This document shows positions 34,288 to 42,605 of a stretch of DNA of 64,000 nt, piece by piece (within the stretch, counting starts at the first letter, position 1; every line of letters begins with the position of its first letter). Below the pieces are notes generated by a model. The model was not told the origin of the DNA, ran no database searches, and saw only the letters and a program-made list of their open reading frames with translations. The stretch covers positions 1,860,001 to 1,924,000 of the forward strand of contig NZ_CP074074.1 of the NCBI RefSeq assembly GCF_045788535.1, in the 5' to 3' direction. The translations under genes and the position numbers were made by a program. The DNA comes from Allotamlana fucoidanivorans (GTDB taxonomy: Bacteria; Bacteroidota; Bacteroidia; Flavobacteriales; Flavobacteriaceae).

Positions 34288-35511
34288 ATGAACTTTACGC
34301 TAGAAAAATCAAAAGTTGCAAAAAAATCATCAATACAAATAACAGGCTCAAAGAGTGAATCTAATAGGTTGTTACTACTTCAGGCTTTATATCCTGAAAT
34401 CCAGCTGAACAATGTTTCAAATTCTGATGATAGCAATTTAATGATAAAAGCCTTGGCGTCAAGTGAAGAAGTGGTTGACATTCATCATGCAGGAACTGCT
34501 ATGCGGTTTTTAACGGCTTATTTTTCAATTCAGGAAGGTAGAGAAACGGTGCTTACAGGATCAAAGCGAATGAAGGAACGCCCCATAAAAATTTTGGTAA
34601 AAGCTTTACAAACGCTAGGCGCAGAAATAAGCTATATTGAAAATGAAGGTTTTCCTCCTATAAAAATTAAAGGAAAGAAACTGTTAAAACACAAAGTATC
34701 TCTAAATGCTAATGTAAGTAGTCAGTATATTTCGGCACTTTTATTAATCGCTTCAAAACTTGAAAATGGTTTAGAACTTACTTTAGAGGGCGAAATAACG
34801 TCGGTACCCTATATAAAAATGACCTTGGCCTTGCTTGATGCCATAGGTGTAACATCCTTATTTGAGGGGCAGGTGATTTCTGTAAAACCAAATACAAAAA
34901 AGGCTACTGTTAAAAGTTTAACTGTTGAGTCAGATTGGTCTTCGGCATCGTACTACTATAGTATAGTTGCTTTAAGTGATATAGGTACAGAAATCAGGTT
35001 GTCATCCTACAAATCAAATTCGTTGCAAGGCGATTCTGTTTTAGCAAAAATCTATAAGCATTTTGGGGTTTCAACGGTATTTCAAGAAGACACTGTGGTT
35101 TTAAGCAAAACAGAGTCAAATGAGATAGCTTTAAAATTAGACTTAAGAAGCGCACCAGATATTGCTCAAACTATTGCAGTGACTTGCTTTGCATTAGGCA
35201 TGTCTTGTGATTTGACAGGGCTTCATACCTTAAAAATAAAGGAAACAGACAGGTTGGTAGCTTTAAAAACAGAGATTAAAAAATTGGGAGGAAACATAGA
35301 AATAACAGATGAATCCTTGCATTTAAAGCCGTCGAATACCATAAAAGACTATGTTTCTATAGGAACCTATCATGATCACAGAATGGCCATGGCATTTGCG
35401 CCTTTAGCTTTAAGAGTACCTATCGTTATTGAGGAAGCCATGGTGGTTTCAAAGTCGTACCCCACTTTTTGGGATGATTTAGAATCTATAGGATTTCAAA
35501 TAAACAAATAA
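34288..35511 (+). CDS. aroA: 3-phosphoshikimate 1-carboxyvinyltransferase (EPSP synthase)
   Basis: Sixth step of the shikimate pathway. The 407 residues are a little shorter than the usual 425-445. Motifs: ITGSKSESNRLLLL (PEP/S3P site), HAGTAMRFLTAYFS, NVSSQYISALLLIA, IKETDRLVALKTEIKKLGG and HDHRMAMAFAPLAL. Its product feeds chorismate synthesis for the operon at 22815-26731. Probably transcribed with mazG. Confidence 0.94.
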   Translation: MNFTLEKSKVAKKSSIQITGSKSESNRLLLLQALYPEIQLNNVSNSDDSNLMIKALASSEEVVDIHHAGTAMRFLTAYFSIQEGRETVLTGSKRMKERPIKILVKALQTLGAEISYIENEGFPPIKIKGKKLLKHKVSLNANVSSQYISALLLIASKLENGLELTLEGEITSVPYIKMTLALLDAIGVTSLFEGQVISVKPNTKKATVKSLTVESDWSSASYYYSIVALSDIGTEIRLSSYKSNSLQGDSVLAKIYKHFGVSTVFQEDTVVLSKTESNEIALKLDLRSAPDIAQTIAVTCFALGMSCDLTGLHTLKIKETDRLVALKTEIKKLGGNIEITDESLHLKPSNTIKDYVSIGTYHDHRMAMAFAPLALRVPIVIEEAMVVSKSYPTFWDDLESIGFQINK

Positions 35512-35526
35512 TAATCACCTATTTAC

Positions 35527-35558
35527 TTGACAACCCCTAGTCTTAGATTGTATATTTG
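35527..35558 (+). promoter_or_regulatory. Promoter of the queA transcript
   Basis: TTG at 35527-35529, 21-nt spacer, TATATTTG at 35551-35558: a full match to the flavobacterial TTG/TAnnTTTG pattern. It predicts a start near 35563 and a leader of about 105 nt. Confidence 0.65.
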
Positions 35559-35562
35559 CAGC

Positions 35563-35588
35563 CTTTCAATTCATTTTGAATATGAAAG
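35563..35588 (+). promoter_or_regulatory. 5' hairpin in the queA leader
   Basis: CTTTCA plus ATTCA (35563-35573) pair with TGAAT and TGAAAG (35577-35581 and 35583-35588) around a TTT loop, with one bulged A. Eleven pairs, at the predicted 5' end of the mRNA and including the start codon of the short ORF. Confidence 0.5.
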
Positions 35589-35641
35589 TTGTAACATCTG
35601 CTTTTGAAAAATTTAAAACAGGCTTAGAAAGTAGACTTTAA
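35582..35641 (+). CDS. Possible 19-residue leader ORF upstream of queA
   Basis: ATG 35582 to TAA 35639-35641 encodes 19 residues, MKVVTSAFEKFKTGLESRL. Its ATG lies in the 3' arm of a strong hairpin (35563-35588) at the very 5' end of the predicted transcript. It ends 28 bases before queA. It could be a regulatory leader peptide or a chance ORF; the amino-acid composition gives no obvious clue to a sensed amino acid. Confidence 0.4.
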   Translation: MKVVTSAFEKFKTGLESRL

Positions 35642-35669
35642 ATTGAATAATAAAAAATAAAAAAAACAC

Positions 35670-36719
35670 ATGAAATTATCAAACTTCGGCTTCAATCTGC
35701 CTAATGAATTGTTAGCAGAATATCCAGCAGAAAATAGAGATGAATCGCGTTTAATGGTTTTAAACAGAAAAGACCAAACCATTGAGCATAAAATGTTTAA
35801 AGATTTAATTGACTATTTCAATGAGGATGATGTTTTAATTCTTAACAATACTAAGGTTTTTCCAGCACGTTTATATGGAAATAAGGAAAAGACAGGGGCA
35901 AGAATTGAGGTGTTTTTATTAAGGGAATTGAATGAAGAGCAACGTCTTTGGGATGTGTTGGTTGATCCTGCCAGAAAAATTAGAATTGGAAACAAACTAT
36001 ATTTTGGTGATGATGACACCTTGGTAGCGGAAGTTATTGATAACACAACTTCAAGAGGGCGTACCCTACGCTTTTTGTATGACGGGTCATATCGTGAGTT
36101 CCGTTTAAAGTTGAGAGAGCTTGGTGAAACACCGCTTCCTAAGTATATAAAAAGAGACGTAGAGCCAGAAGATGAAGATAGATATCAAACTATTTTTGCT
36201 AAAAACGAAGGAGCTGTAGCCGCTCCAACTGCTGGTTTACACTTTTCTAAACATTTGCTTAAACGCTTAGAGATTAAAGGGGTTAATTTTGCAGAAGTAA
36301 CGTTACATGTTGGTTTGGGTACTTTTAATCCTGTAGAGGTTGAAGATTTGTCAAAACACAAAATGGATAGTGAGGAGATAAAGATTGATGAAAAGGCGGT
36401 TGAAATTGTAAATAAAGGTATTCAAGAAAAAAGACGTGTTTGCGCTGTGGGAACTACAGCTATGCGTGCTATAGAAAGTTCTGTGTCTTCAAGCGGATTA
36501 TTAAATGAAATGGAAGGCTGGACTAATAAGTTTATTTTTCCTCCGTATGATTTTAGCATTGCTAACTGTATGATTACCAACTTTCATACACCAAAATCTA
36601 CCTTATTAATGATGGTTTCTGCTTTTGCAGGACATGATTTTATAAAGCGTGCTTATGATGAAGCGGTAAAAGAAGGCTATAAGTTTTACAGTTATGGAGA
36701 TGCCATGCTGATTTTATAA
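35670..36719 (+). CDS. queA: S-adenosylmethionine:tRNA ribosyltransferase-isomerase
   Basis: Adds the ribosyl part of SAM to preQ1-tRNA to make epoxyqueuosine in tRNAs with GUN anticodons. The 349 residues match the family. Motifs: FNLPNELLAEYPAENRDESRLMVLNR at the N-terminus, DDVLILNNTKVFPARL, GAVAAPTAGLHFS and MITNFHTPKSTLLMMVSAFAG. A second queuosine gene, queE, is at 63067. Preceded by a 105-nt leader with a hairpin and short ORF. Confidence 0.96.
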   Translation: MKLSNFGFNLPNELLAEYPAENRDESRLMVLNRKDQTIEHKMFKDLIDYFNEDDVLILNNTKVFPARLYGNKEKTGARIEVFLLRELNEEQRLWDVLVDPARKIRIGNKLYFGDDDTLVAEVIDNTTSRGRTLRFLYDGSYREFRLKLRELGETPLPKYIKRDVEPEDEDRYQTIFAKNEGAVAAPTAGLHFSKHLLKRLEIKGVNFAEVTLHVGLGTFNPVEVEDLSKHKMDSEEIKIDEKAVEIVNKGIQEKRRVCAVGTTAMRAIESSVSSSGLLNEMEGWTNKFIFPPYDFSIANCMITNFHTPKSTLLMMVSAFAGHDFIKRAYDEAVKEGYKFYSYGDAMLIL

Positions 36720-36742
36720 CAAGTAAAAACCAAAAAAGTAAT

Positions 36743-36774
36743 GGCCTCTAAATTTTTAGGGGCCTTTATTTTAT
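36743..36774 (+). terminator. Terminator after queA
   Basis: GGCCTCTAA (36743-36751) pairs with TTAGGGGCC (36756-36764), one G-U, then TTTATTTTAT. Confidence 0.82.
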
Positions 36775-36911
36775 AGTAAGTCTTGTACTTAAATAGTCCT
36801 ATACAGAAGAATGTCAGTAATACTTCAATCTTCAACACAAAAATAGGCTTGTATTGAATTCACAATATATTCTTAAAATAATAATTAGCTTTCACTATTT
36901 TTACAACGCTT

Positions 36912-37952
36912 ATGGCCACACAGAAAAAAGATATACGCGCATTATCTAAGGAGCAACTTAGAGATTTCTTTTTACAGGAAGGCGAGAAAGCCTTTAGAGG
37001 TAATCAAGTGTATGAATGGCTGTGGCAAAAGTCGGCGCATAGTTTTGAAGATATGACTAATATTTCAAAAGAAATGCGAAATATGCTTGAAAATAACTTT
37101 GTCATAAATCATATCAAAGTTGATACCATGCAGCGGAGTGCAGATGGTACTGTGAAAAATGCGGTGCGTTTACATGATGGGTTAATTGTAGAGTCTGTAT
37201 TAATTCCAACATCAACAAGAACAACTGCATGTGTCTCTAGTCAGGTAGGATGTAGTTTAGATTGTAAATTTTGCGCAACGGCACGTTTAAAACGCATGCG
37301 AAACTTAAATCCTGATGAGATTTATGATCAGGTGGTTGTTATTGATCAAGAAAGTCGTCTATATCATAACCGCCCACTGAGTAATATTGTGTTTATGGGT
37401 ATGGGAGAACCACTCATGAATTATAATAATGTGTTGAAGGCTATTAATAAAATTACGTCGCCTGAAGGTTTAGGTATGTCACCAAAGCGTATTGTTGTTT
37501 CAACATCGGGTGTGCCTAAGATGATAAAAAAAATGGCCGATGATGGGGTAAAATTTAAATTAGCCGTGTCATTACATTCAGCTATTGATGAGGTACGAAC
37601 ATCTATTATGCCGTTCAATGCTAGTTTCCCATTAAGCGATTTAAGAGAAGCTTTGCAGTATTGGTACGCTAAGACCAAAAATAGAATTACTTATGAATAT
37701 GTGGTTTGGAATGGTATAAATGATAAAAGAAAAGATGTTGATGCCTTAGTGGCGTTCTGTAAATTTGCGCCTAGTAAGGTAAATCTTATTGAATATAATC
37801 CTATTGATGATGGTGTGTTTCAGCAGGCCAATTCAAAAGTACTTGATATGTATCAGAGTGTTTTAGAGGCTAATCATATTACAGTGACCGTTAGAAGAAG
37901 CCGAGGGAAGGATATTGATGCGGCTTGCGGACAATTAGCAAATAAAACCTAA
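36912..37952 (+). CDS. rlmN: Dual-specificity 23S rRNA/tRNA adenine C2-methyltransferase
   Basis: Radical-SAM enzyme that methylates A2503 of 23S rRNA and A37 of some tRNAs. The 346 residues contain the 4Fe-4S motif C114-X3-C118-X2-C121 (GCSLDCKFCATA), preceded by RTTACVSSQVGC, and VFMGMGEPLMNYNN. The C-terminal RSRGKDIDAACGQLA carries the second catalytic cysteine. The 192-bp upstream gap holds the queA terminator and no other clear feature. Confidence 0.96.
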   Translation: MATQKKDIRALSKEQLRDFFLQEGEKAFRGNQVYEWLWQKSAHSFEDMTNISKEMRNMLENNFVINHIKVDTMQRSADGTVKNAVRLHDGLIVESVLIPTSTRTTACVSSQVGCSLDCKFCATARLKRMRNLNPDEIYDQVVVIDQESRLYHNRPLSNIVFMGMGEPLMNYNNVLKAINKITSPEGLGMSPKRIVVSTSGVPKMIKKMADDGVKFKLAVSLHSAIDEVRTSIMPFNASFPLSDLREALQYWYAKTKNRITYEYVVWNGINDKRKDVDALVAFCKFAPSKVNLIEYNPIDDGVFQQANSKVLDMYQSVLEANHITVTVRRSRGKDIDAACGQLANKT

Positions 37953-37970
37953 AATGTAACTTCTAAGTTT

Positions 37971-37978
37971 TATATTTG
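37971..37978 (+). promoter_or_regulatory. -7 box of the polyprenyl synthetase gene
   Basis: TATATTTG, exact TAnnTTTG, 18 bases before the TTG start codon; it implies a leader of only about 12 nt. No good -33 is seen. Confidence 0.45.
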
Positions 37979-37996
37979 ACGTCATAATACATTGAT

Positions 37997-38974
37997 TTGA
38001 AAATTGTAGAGCAGATAAAACAACCTATAGGCTTTGAAATGGATCTTTTTGAACAAAAGTTCCAACTTTCAATGTCTAGTAAAGTAGCCCTTCTTAATAG
38101 AATTACCCATTATATTGTTAACCGAAAGGGAAAACAAATGCGCCCCATGTTTGTGTTTTTAGTAGCAAAGATGGTAGCTAACGGAGAGGTTAGTGAACGA
38201 ACCTATAGAGGTGCCTCAGTCATTGAACTTATTCACACGGCAACATTGGTTCATGATGATGTTGTTGATGATAGCAACCGCAGAAGGGGTTTCTTTTCGG
38301 TCAATGCTCTCTGGAAAAATAAGATAGCTGTTTTAATTGGTGATTTTTTATTATCAAAAGGTCTGTTGTTGTCTATTGATAATAATGATTTTGATTTACT
38401 TAAGATTATTTCGGTGGCCGTACGTGAAATGAGTGAGGGTGAACTACTTCAAATAGAAAAAGCACGAAAACTTGATATTACAGAAGATGTATATTATGAA
38501 ATCATTCGGCAGAAAACAGCAACGCTCATTGCGGCCTGTTGTAGTTTAGGCGCTGCCTCTGTTAAGCCTGGTTCACGTTATGTGGAAGACATGAGAAAGT
38601 TTGGAGAACTTATTGGTATGGCCTTTCAAATAAAAGATGATTTATTTGATTATGGCGAAACTCAAATAGGGAAACCCACAGGTATTGATATTAAGGAACA
38701 AAAAATGACTTTGCCGTTAATACATGTTTTAAATCAAGCTTCAAAAGAGGATAAGAAATGGTTGATAAACTCTATAAAAAACCATAATAAAGATACCAAA
38801 AGAGTTAAAGAGGTGATTGCTTTTGTGAAAACACATGGAGGCTTAGATTATGCTGTTTCTAAAATGAAGGCATTTCAAAAGGAGGCCTTACAGATGTTAG
38901 AAGATTACCCGAAATCTGAATTCAGAGCCTCGCTTGAACTGATGGTAAATTATGTGATTGATAGAAAAAAGTAA
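37997..38974 (+). CDS. Polyprenyl diphosphate synthase (long-chain, trans)
   Basis: Chain-elongating prenyltransferase, probably making the isoprenoid tail of menaquinone. The 325-residue protein has the first aspartate-rich motif DDVVD at residues 87-91, followed by RRRG, and the second motif IKDDLFDYG near 207-215. GKQMRP near the N-terminus binds isopentenyl diphosphate. The start is TTG at 37997, as no in-frame ATG precedes the conserved region. Chain length cannot be read from the sequence by eye. Confidence 0.92.
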   Translation: MKIVEQIKQPIGFEMDLFEQKFQLSMSSKVALLNRITHYIVNRKGKQMRPMFVFLVAKMVANGEVSERTYRGASVIELIHTATLVHDDVVDDSNRRRGFFSVNALWKNKIAVLIGDFLLSKGLLLSIDNNDFDLLKIISVAVREMSEGELLQIEKARKLDITEDVYYEIIRQKTATLIAACCSLGAASVKPGSRYVEDMRKFGELIGMAFQIKDDLFDYGETQIGKPTGIDIKEQKMTLPLIHVLNQASKEDKKWLINSIKNHNKDTKRVKEVIAFVKTHGGLDYAVSKMKAFQKEALQMLEDYPKSEFRASLELMVNYVIDRKK

Positions 38975-39047
38975 ACAATTTCTATCGGTAATAATAACAA
39001 TCTATTTCGATAAATAGCCATACATTTAACGCGAAATTTTACTTAAT

Positions 39048-39980
39048 ATGTCACAAACTACAAATGCCATTTTGATGGTGCGTCCAGTTAATTTTAGAAT
39101 GAATGAACAAACCGCAGTTAATAACTATTATCAAAAAGTTTTAGATGATATCTTACCCGAAACAGTAAATGCAAAAGCGCAAAAGGAGTTTGATGTCTAT
39201 GTGGACAAATTAAGAGGTATAGGTGTTCATGTTATTGTGGTTGATGACCTCAAGGAGACCGATACGCCAGATTCTATTTTTCCAAATAACTGGGTGTCAT
39301 TTCATGAAAATGGCGATGTTGGATTATATCCTATGTTTGCTGAAAACCGAAGATTAGAGCGCCGTGAAGATATTTTAGAAACTTTAGAGAACAGCGGGTT
39401 TGTAATAAATAATATTGTTGACTATACGAGTGCCGAAGACGATGATGTTTTCCTTGAGGGCACAGGAAGTGTAGTGCTAGATAGAGTGAATAGAAAGGCG
39501 TATTGTGCATTGTCACCAAGAGCTGATGAAGATTTATTCATTGAGTTTTGTGAAGATTTTGAGTTTACCCCAGTAATTTTTACAGCCTATCAAAGCGTTG
39601 AAGGGGATCGCAAGGCTATTTATCACACTAATGTTATGATGTGCGTGGCAGAAACCTTTGCTGTGGTTTGTCTAAGTAGTATTGATGACAAAAAAGAACG
39701 AAAAAATGTGATAAAGCATTTAAAGGAAGATGGAAAAGAAATTATTGATATTACAGAAGAACAGGTCAATAATTTTGCAGGAAACATGCTTCAAGTACAA
39801 GGTAAAAATGGATGTTATTTAATTATGAGTCAGGCCGCTTATAATAGCTTGTCAAATTATCAGATAGCTGTATTAGAGAAGCATACTAGAATTATGTCTA
39901 GTTCATTAGATACTATTGAAGCTTGTGGAGGCGGTAGTGCCAGATGTATGATGGCTGAAGTGTTTTTGCCTAAACAATAA
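39048..39980 (+). CDS. ctlX: Amidinotransferase-family hydrolase, CtlX (citrulline utilization) type
   Basis: A 310-residue guanidino-group-modifying enzyme fold. Visible elements: MVRPVNFRMNEQTAVNNYYQ, SIFPNNWVSFHENGDVGLYPMFAENRRLERR, EGTGSVVLDR, IYHTNVMMCV (catalytic His region) and the C-terminal EACGGGSARCMMAEVF with the candidate nucleophilic cysteine. This pattern is that of proteins annotated CtlX, linked to citrulline utilisation. Substrate specificity is inferred from family. No arginine/ornithine catabolism genes surround it; argS is the nearest arginine-related gene. Confidence 0.82.
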   Translation: MSQTTNAILMVRPVNFRMNEQTAVNNYYQKVLDDILPETVNAKAQKEFDVYVDKLRGIGVHVIVVDDLKETDTPDSIFPNNWVSFHENGDVGLYPMFAENRRLERREDILETLENSGFVINNIVDYTSAEDDDVFLEGTGSVVLDRVNRKAYCALSPRADEDLFIEFCEDFEFTPVIFTAYQSVEGDRKAIYHTNVMMCVAETFAVVCLSSIDDKKERKNVIKHLKEDGKEIIDITEEQVNNFAGNMLQVQGKNGCYLIMSQAAYNSLSNYQIAVLEKHTRIMSSSLDTIEACGGGSARCMMAEVFLPKQ

Positions 39981-39990
39981 CTAAAGAGAA

Positions 39991-42084
39991 CTAGTCACTA
40001 GATGGTTTAGATTTTGGTAGCTGCACATAAAACGTACTTCCAACACCTTGTGTACTTTCAACCCAAATTTTACCATTATTAAGTTCTACCAATTCTTTAC
40101 AAATAGATAAACCTAAACCAGTGCCTTTTTCGTTATTGGTTCCTACTGTTGTAAAAGAATTGCTTTTAAATAATTTTTCTAAGTTTTGTTTAGAAATACC
40201 TATACCCGTATCAGCAACACTTAAAATACAGCTACCATTGCTAATATGGTTAGAAATAGTAATGGTATCACCTTTTTTGCAAAATTTTAAGGCATTGGCT
40301 AAAAGGTTTTGAATGACTATTTCAATCATGCTTCGGTCTGCATAGGCAAAATCACGCAATGAATGGTCAACCAAATCAATACCCTTGTTTTCTAATCGCT
40401 GTTCTATGAGTCTTACTTTACTCTCAAAAACCTCCTGTATGTCAAACAAACTAGGTTTAGCGTCTAAAGATTGCATTTGAGATTTAGACCAATTCAATAA
40501 ATTAAATAAAAGTAGAGAGGCATTATTGGCATTTTCACTTAACTCAGGAATAAGATTGTCAAACTCTTCACGTGACAAGGAGCCGTCCTTCAATAAATCG
40601 ATAAAACCATTTATAGAAGATAGAGAATCTTTTAAGTCATGAGACACAATAGAAAATAATTTATCCTTAACATTGTTTACATTTTCAAGATGCTTTGTTT
40701 GTTCTTGGAAGGCTTCATTTTGAAGTTCTATTTTAATGTTTTTTTCTTCCAATTCCTGCATGTATTTTATATTGCTATTCCTTTTTAAATAAACTAAAAT
40801 CAAAAAGGTAGAAACTATAGCTAAGGCAGCCAGTAAGCCGTAAAAGATTAATTTGAACTTACCAATTTTTTCGTCGTCAATATGGTTTGATGATTTATTC
40901 TCAAATTGGCTAACGTTTAAGTTGTTTTTGTTTTCTATTTCCTTTGGTAAGGTAGTAGGAAGTTCTTGGTCAATATCGGTTAGAGGGATATTAATGTTAT
41001 TAACATCTACTTTTACTTGATGGCGTTTCAGTTGGTTATTTAGTTCATAATATTTGCGTTGCCAAACAAACGCTCTATCAAAATTGTGTCTAATGGAATC
41101 AAGCGATTTCATTAATTTGTAATGCTTAAGGAGTTCTTGTTCATTCCCTATTTTTTCGGCAATTTCTCCGGCTTGAAGCAATTGCTTTTCGGCAATTTTT
41201 AATCTAGATTGTTGAATGTTTAAATGCCCTAAATTGTTTAAAGCTATAAGTAATCCAGATTCGTTTTCCGTTCTGAAATTAACATTGTACCCTTGAACAA
41301 GGTATTTGGTGGCTTTTTCATAATCATTAAACTGAAGGTATTCCCCACCTAATTTAGGAAGAATGAAGCCTCTTATCGAGTCATTTTTTGAAGCAGAACT
41401 TGCCAATACGCGCTCGTAATACTCAATGGCTTTTCTGTGTTCTTTTTTATTCGAATAAAGCTCTGCCAACCTACTGTAAGATTCAATCATTCCAGTGCTG
41501 TCTCTAACCTGTTCTTGTGCTTCAGAAGCCTTTAAATAAAACTGAATAGCATTGTTATATGCTTTAATGTTATAGTAGGCCTTAGCCAAATTACTGTAAG
41601 ATGCATTCAGTTCACGAACAAGATGCCTTTTTTCTAGTTCTTTAATAGCCGATAAGGCATACTGCAATCCTTTGTTGTAGTTCCCTCTCTTAATTTCTAT
41701 GAGGCCAATGCTATTATTAACTCTTGCAATGCCAAGCGTGTCACTAAGACTTTTGTATAATGCTTTAGCTTTGTCATAGCCACTAATAGCATTAATGTAG
41801 TCATTTTTTTTGGCGTAAATAAGGGCTTTGTAATAGGTTGTTTCTGCTATAGCCTGATTATATTTTAATTGGTTTGATAGTTTTTCACTTTCAATAATAT
41901 ATTTTAGGGCTCTATCAAAATCTTGAATGTTATAAAGTGATTTGATAAGTTTTAAGGATGTGTCAACCTTCATGGAATCTTGTTCTTGAAAGGCAAGTTC
42001 CAAAGCAAGGCTGTCTATTTCATTAGTTTGGGAAAAACTGATAGACGCACATAGTAAAATTACTAAAGTAATTATTCTCCTCAT
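39991..42084 (-). CDS. Sensor histidine kinase with periplasmic TPR domain
   Basis: A 697-residue hybrid: signal peptide (1-18), TPR repeats over about 40-340 (ALIYAKKNDYINAISGYDKAKALYKS and similar), a transmembrane helix around 411-432, a coiled coil, then a kinase core. The H-box SHDLKDSLSSINGF has the phospho-histidine near residue 482; N-box QNLLANALKFCKKGD, G1 VADTGIGIS and G2 GTGLGLSICKELVE follow. No response regulator gene is adjacent, so its partner is unknown. The opposite end is separated from argS by a 521-bp gap. Confidence 0.9.
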   Translation of the reverse strand: MRRIITLVILLCASISFSQTNEIDSLALELAFQEQDSMKVDTSLKLIKSLYNIQDFDRALKYIIESEKLSNQLKYNQAIAETTYYKALIYAKKNDYINAISGYDKAKALYKSLSDTLGIARVNNSIGLIEIKRGNYNKGLQYALSAIKELEKRHLVRELNASYSNLAKAYYNIKAYNNAIQFYLKASEAQEQVRDSTGMIESYSRLAELYSNKKEHRKAIEYYERVLASSASKNDSIRGFILPKLGGEYLQFNDYEKATKYLVQGYNVNFRTENESGLLIALNNLGHLNIQQSRLKIAEKQLLQAGEIAEKIGNEQELLKHYKLMKSLDSIRHNFDRAFVWQRKYYELNNQLKRHQVKVDVNNINIPLTDIDQELPTTLPKEIENKNNLNVSQFENKSSNHIDDEKIGKFKLIFYGLLAALAIVSTFLILVYLKRNSNIKYMQELEEKNIKIELQNEAFQEQTKHLENVNNVKDKLFSIVSHDLKDSLSSINGFIDLLKDGSLSREEFDNLIPELSENANNASLLLFNLLNWSKSQMQSLDAKPSLFDIQEVFESKVRLIEQRLENKGIDLVDHSLRDFAYADRSMIEIVIQNLLANALKFCKKGDTITISNHISNGSCILSVADTGIGISKQNLEKLFKSNSFTTVGTNNEKGTGLGLSICKELVELNNGKIWVESTQGVGSTFYVQLPKSKPSSD

Positions 42085-42605
42085 ACAACGTTTTAATTAC
42101 AACATTTTAATAAAGCTGTAACAAGCGTCTTAATTTTGAGGGAAAATAAGAGAACTTTATTAAGCTGTAATCGTTAGTTAGTTTATTTGGCCATTTTCAT
42201 GGCAGTAATAGCATTACTAAACAAAATTTGGAAAAAGCACTTTCAAAATCTAATTTTTAGGTTTTAATACCAATAAATTAGACGAAATGAGACCCAAAAA
42301 TCAGTCAAAAAATCGATGAATAGATGAACGGCACAAATCATAGAAAAAGTGCATTTTTGTCGATGAAATACACTGTTGAAATATCCTGAGTTTTTGAAAA
42401 AATTAATGTATTAAAAATCATGATGTTATCTTTTTTTTATTCTTACGTTTTTCGTTGTCTTGTAATAGATATAGGTAAAAGCGTTTAAAGGTTAAGGTCT
42501 TGTCCTATTTGAGAAGAAGAAAATGCTAGGTTTCAATAAGAGCACCATTTAGCAGCTAAAAAGAGTAAAAATCTTTTTATCTTTGCAGGCTTAAATACAT
42601 GATAC
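42085..42605. other. 521-bp gap between the divergent histidine kinase and argS genes
   Basis: No convincing gene. It contains direct repeats AGCTGTAA (near 42112 and 42163), tandem GATGAA copies at 42315-42320 and 42323-42328 with a third CGATGAA at 42361-42367, and an inverted repeat around 42348-42374 (AGTGCATTT / AAATACACT, one mismatch). The argS -7 box lies at its right end. Regulatory function of the repeats is possible but unproven. Confidence 0.4.
42578..42585 (+). promoter_or_regulatory. -7 box of argS
   Basis: TATCTTTG, exact TAnnTTTG, 20 bases before ATG 42606. The -33 element is not evident. Confidence 0.5.
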
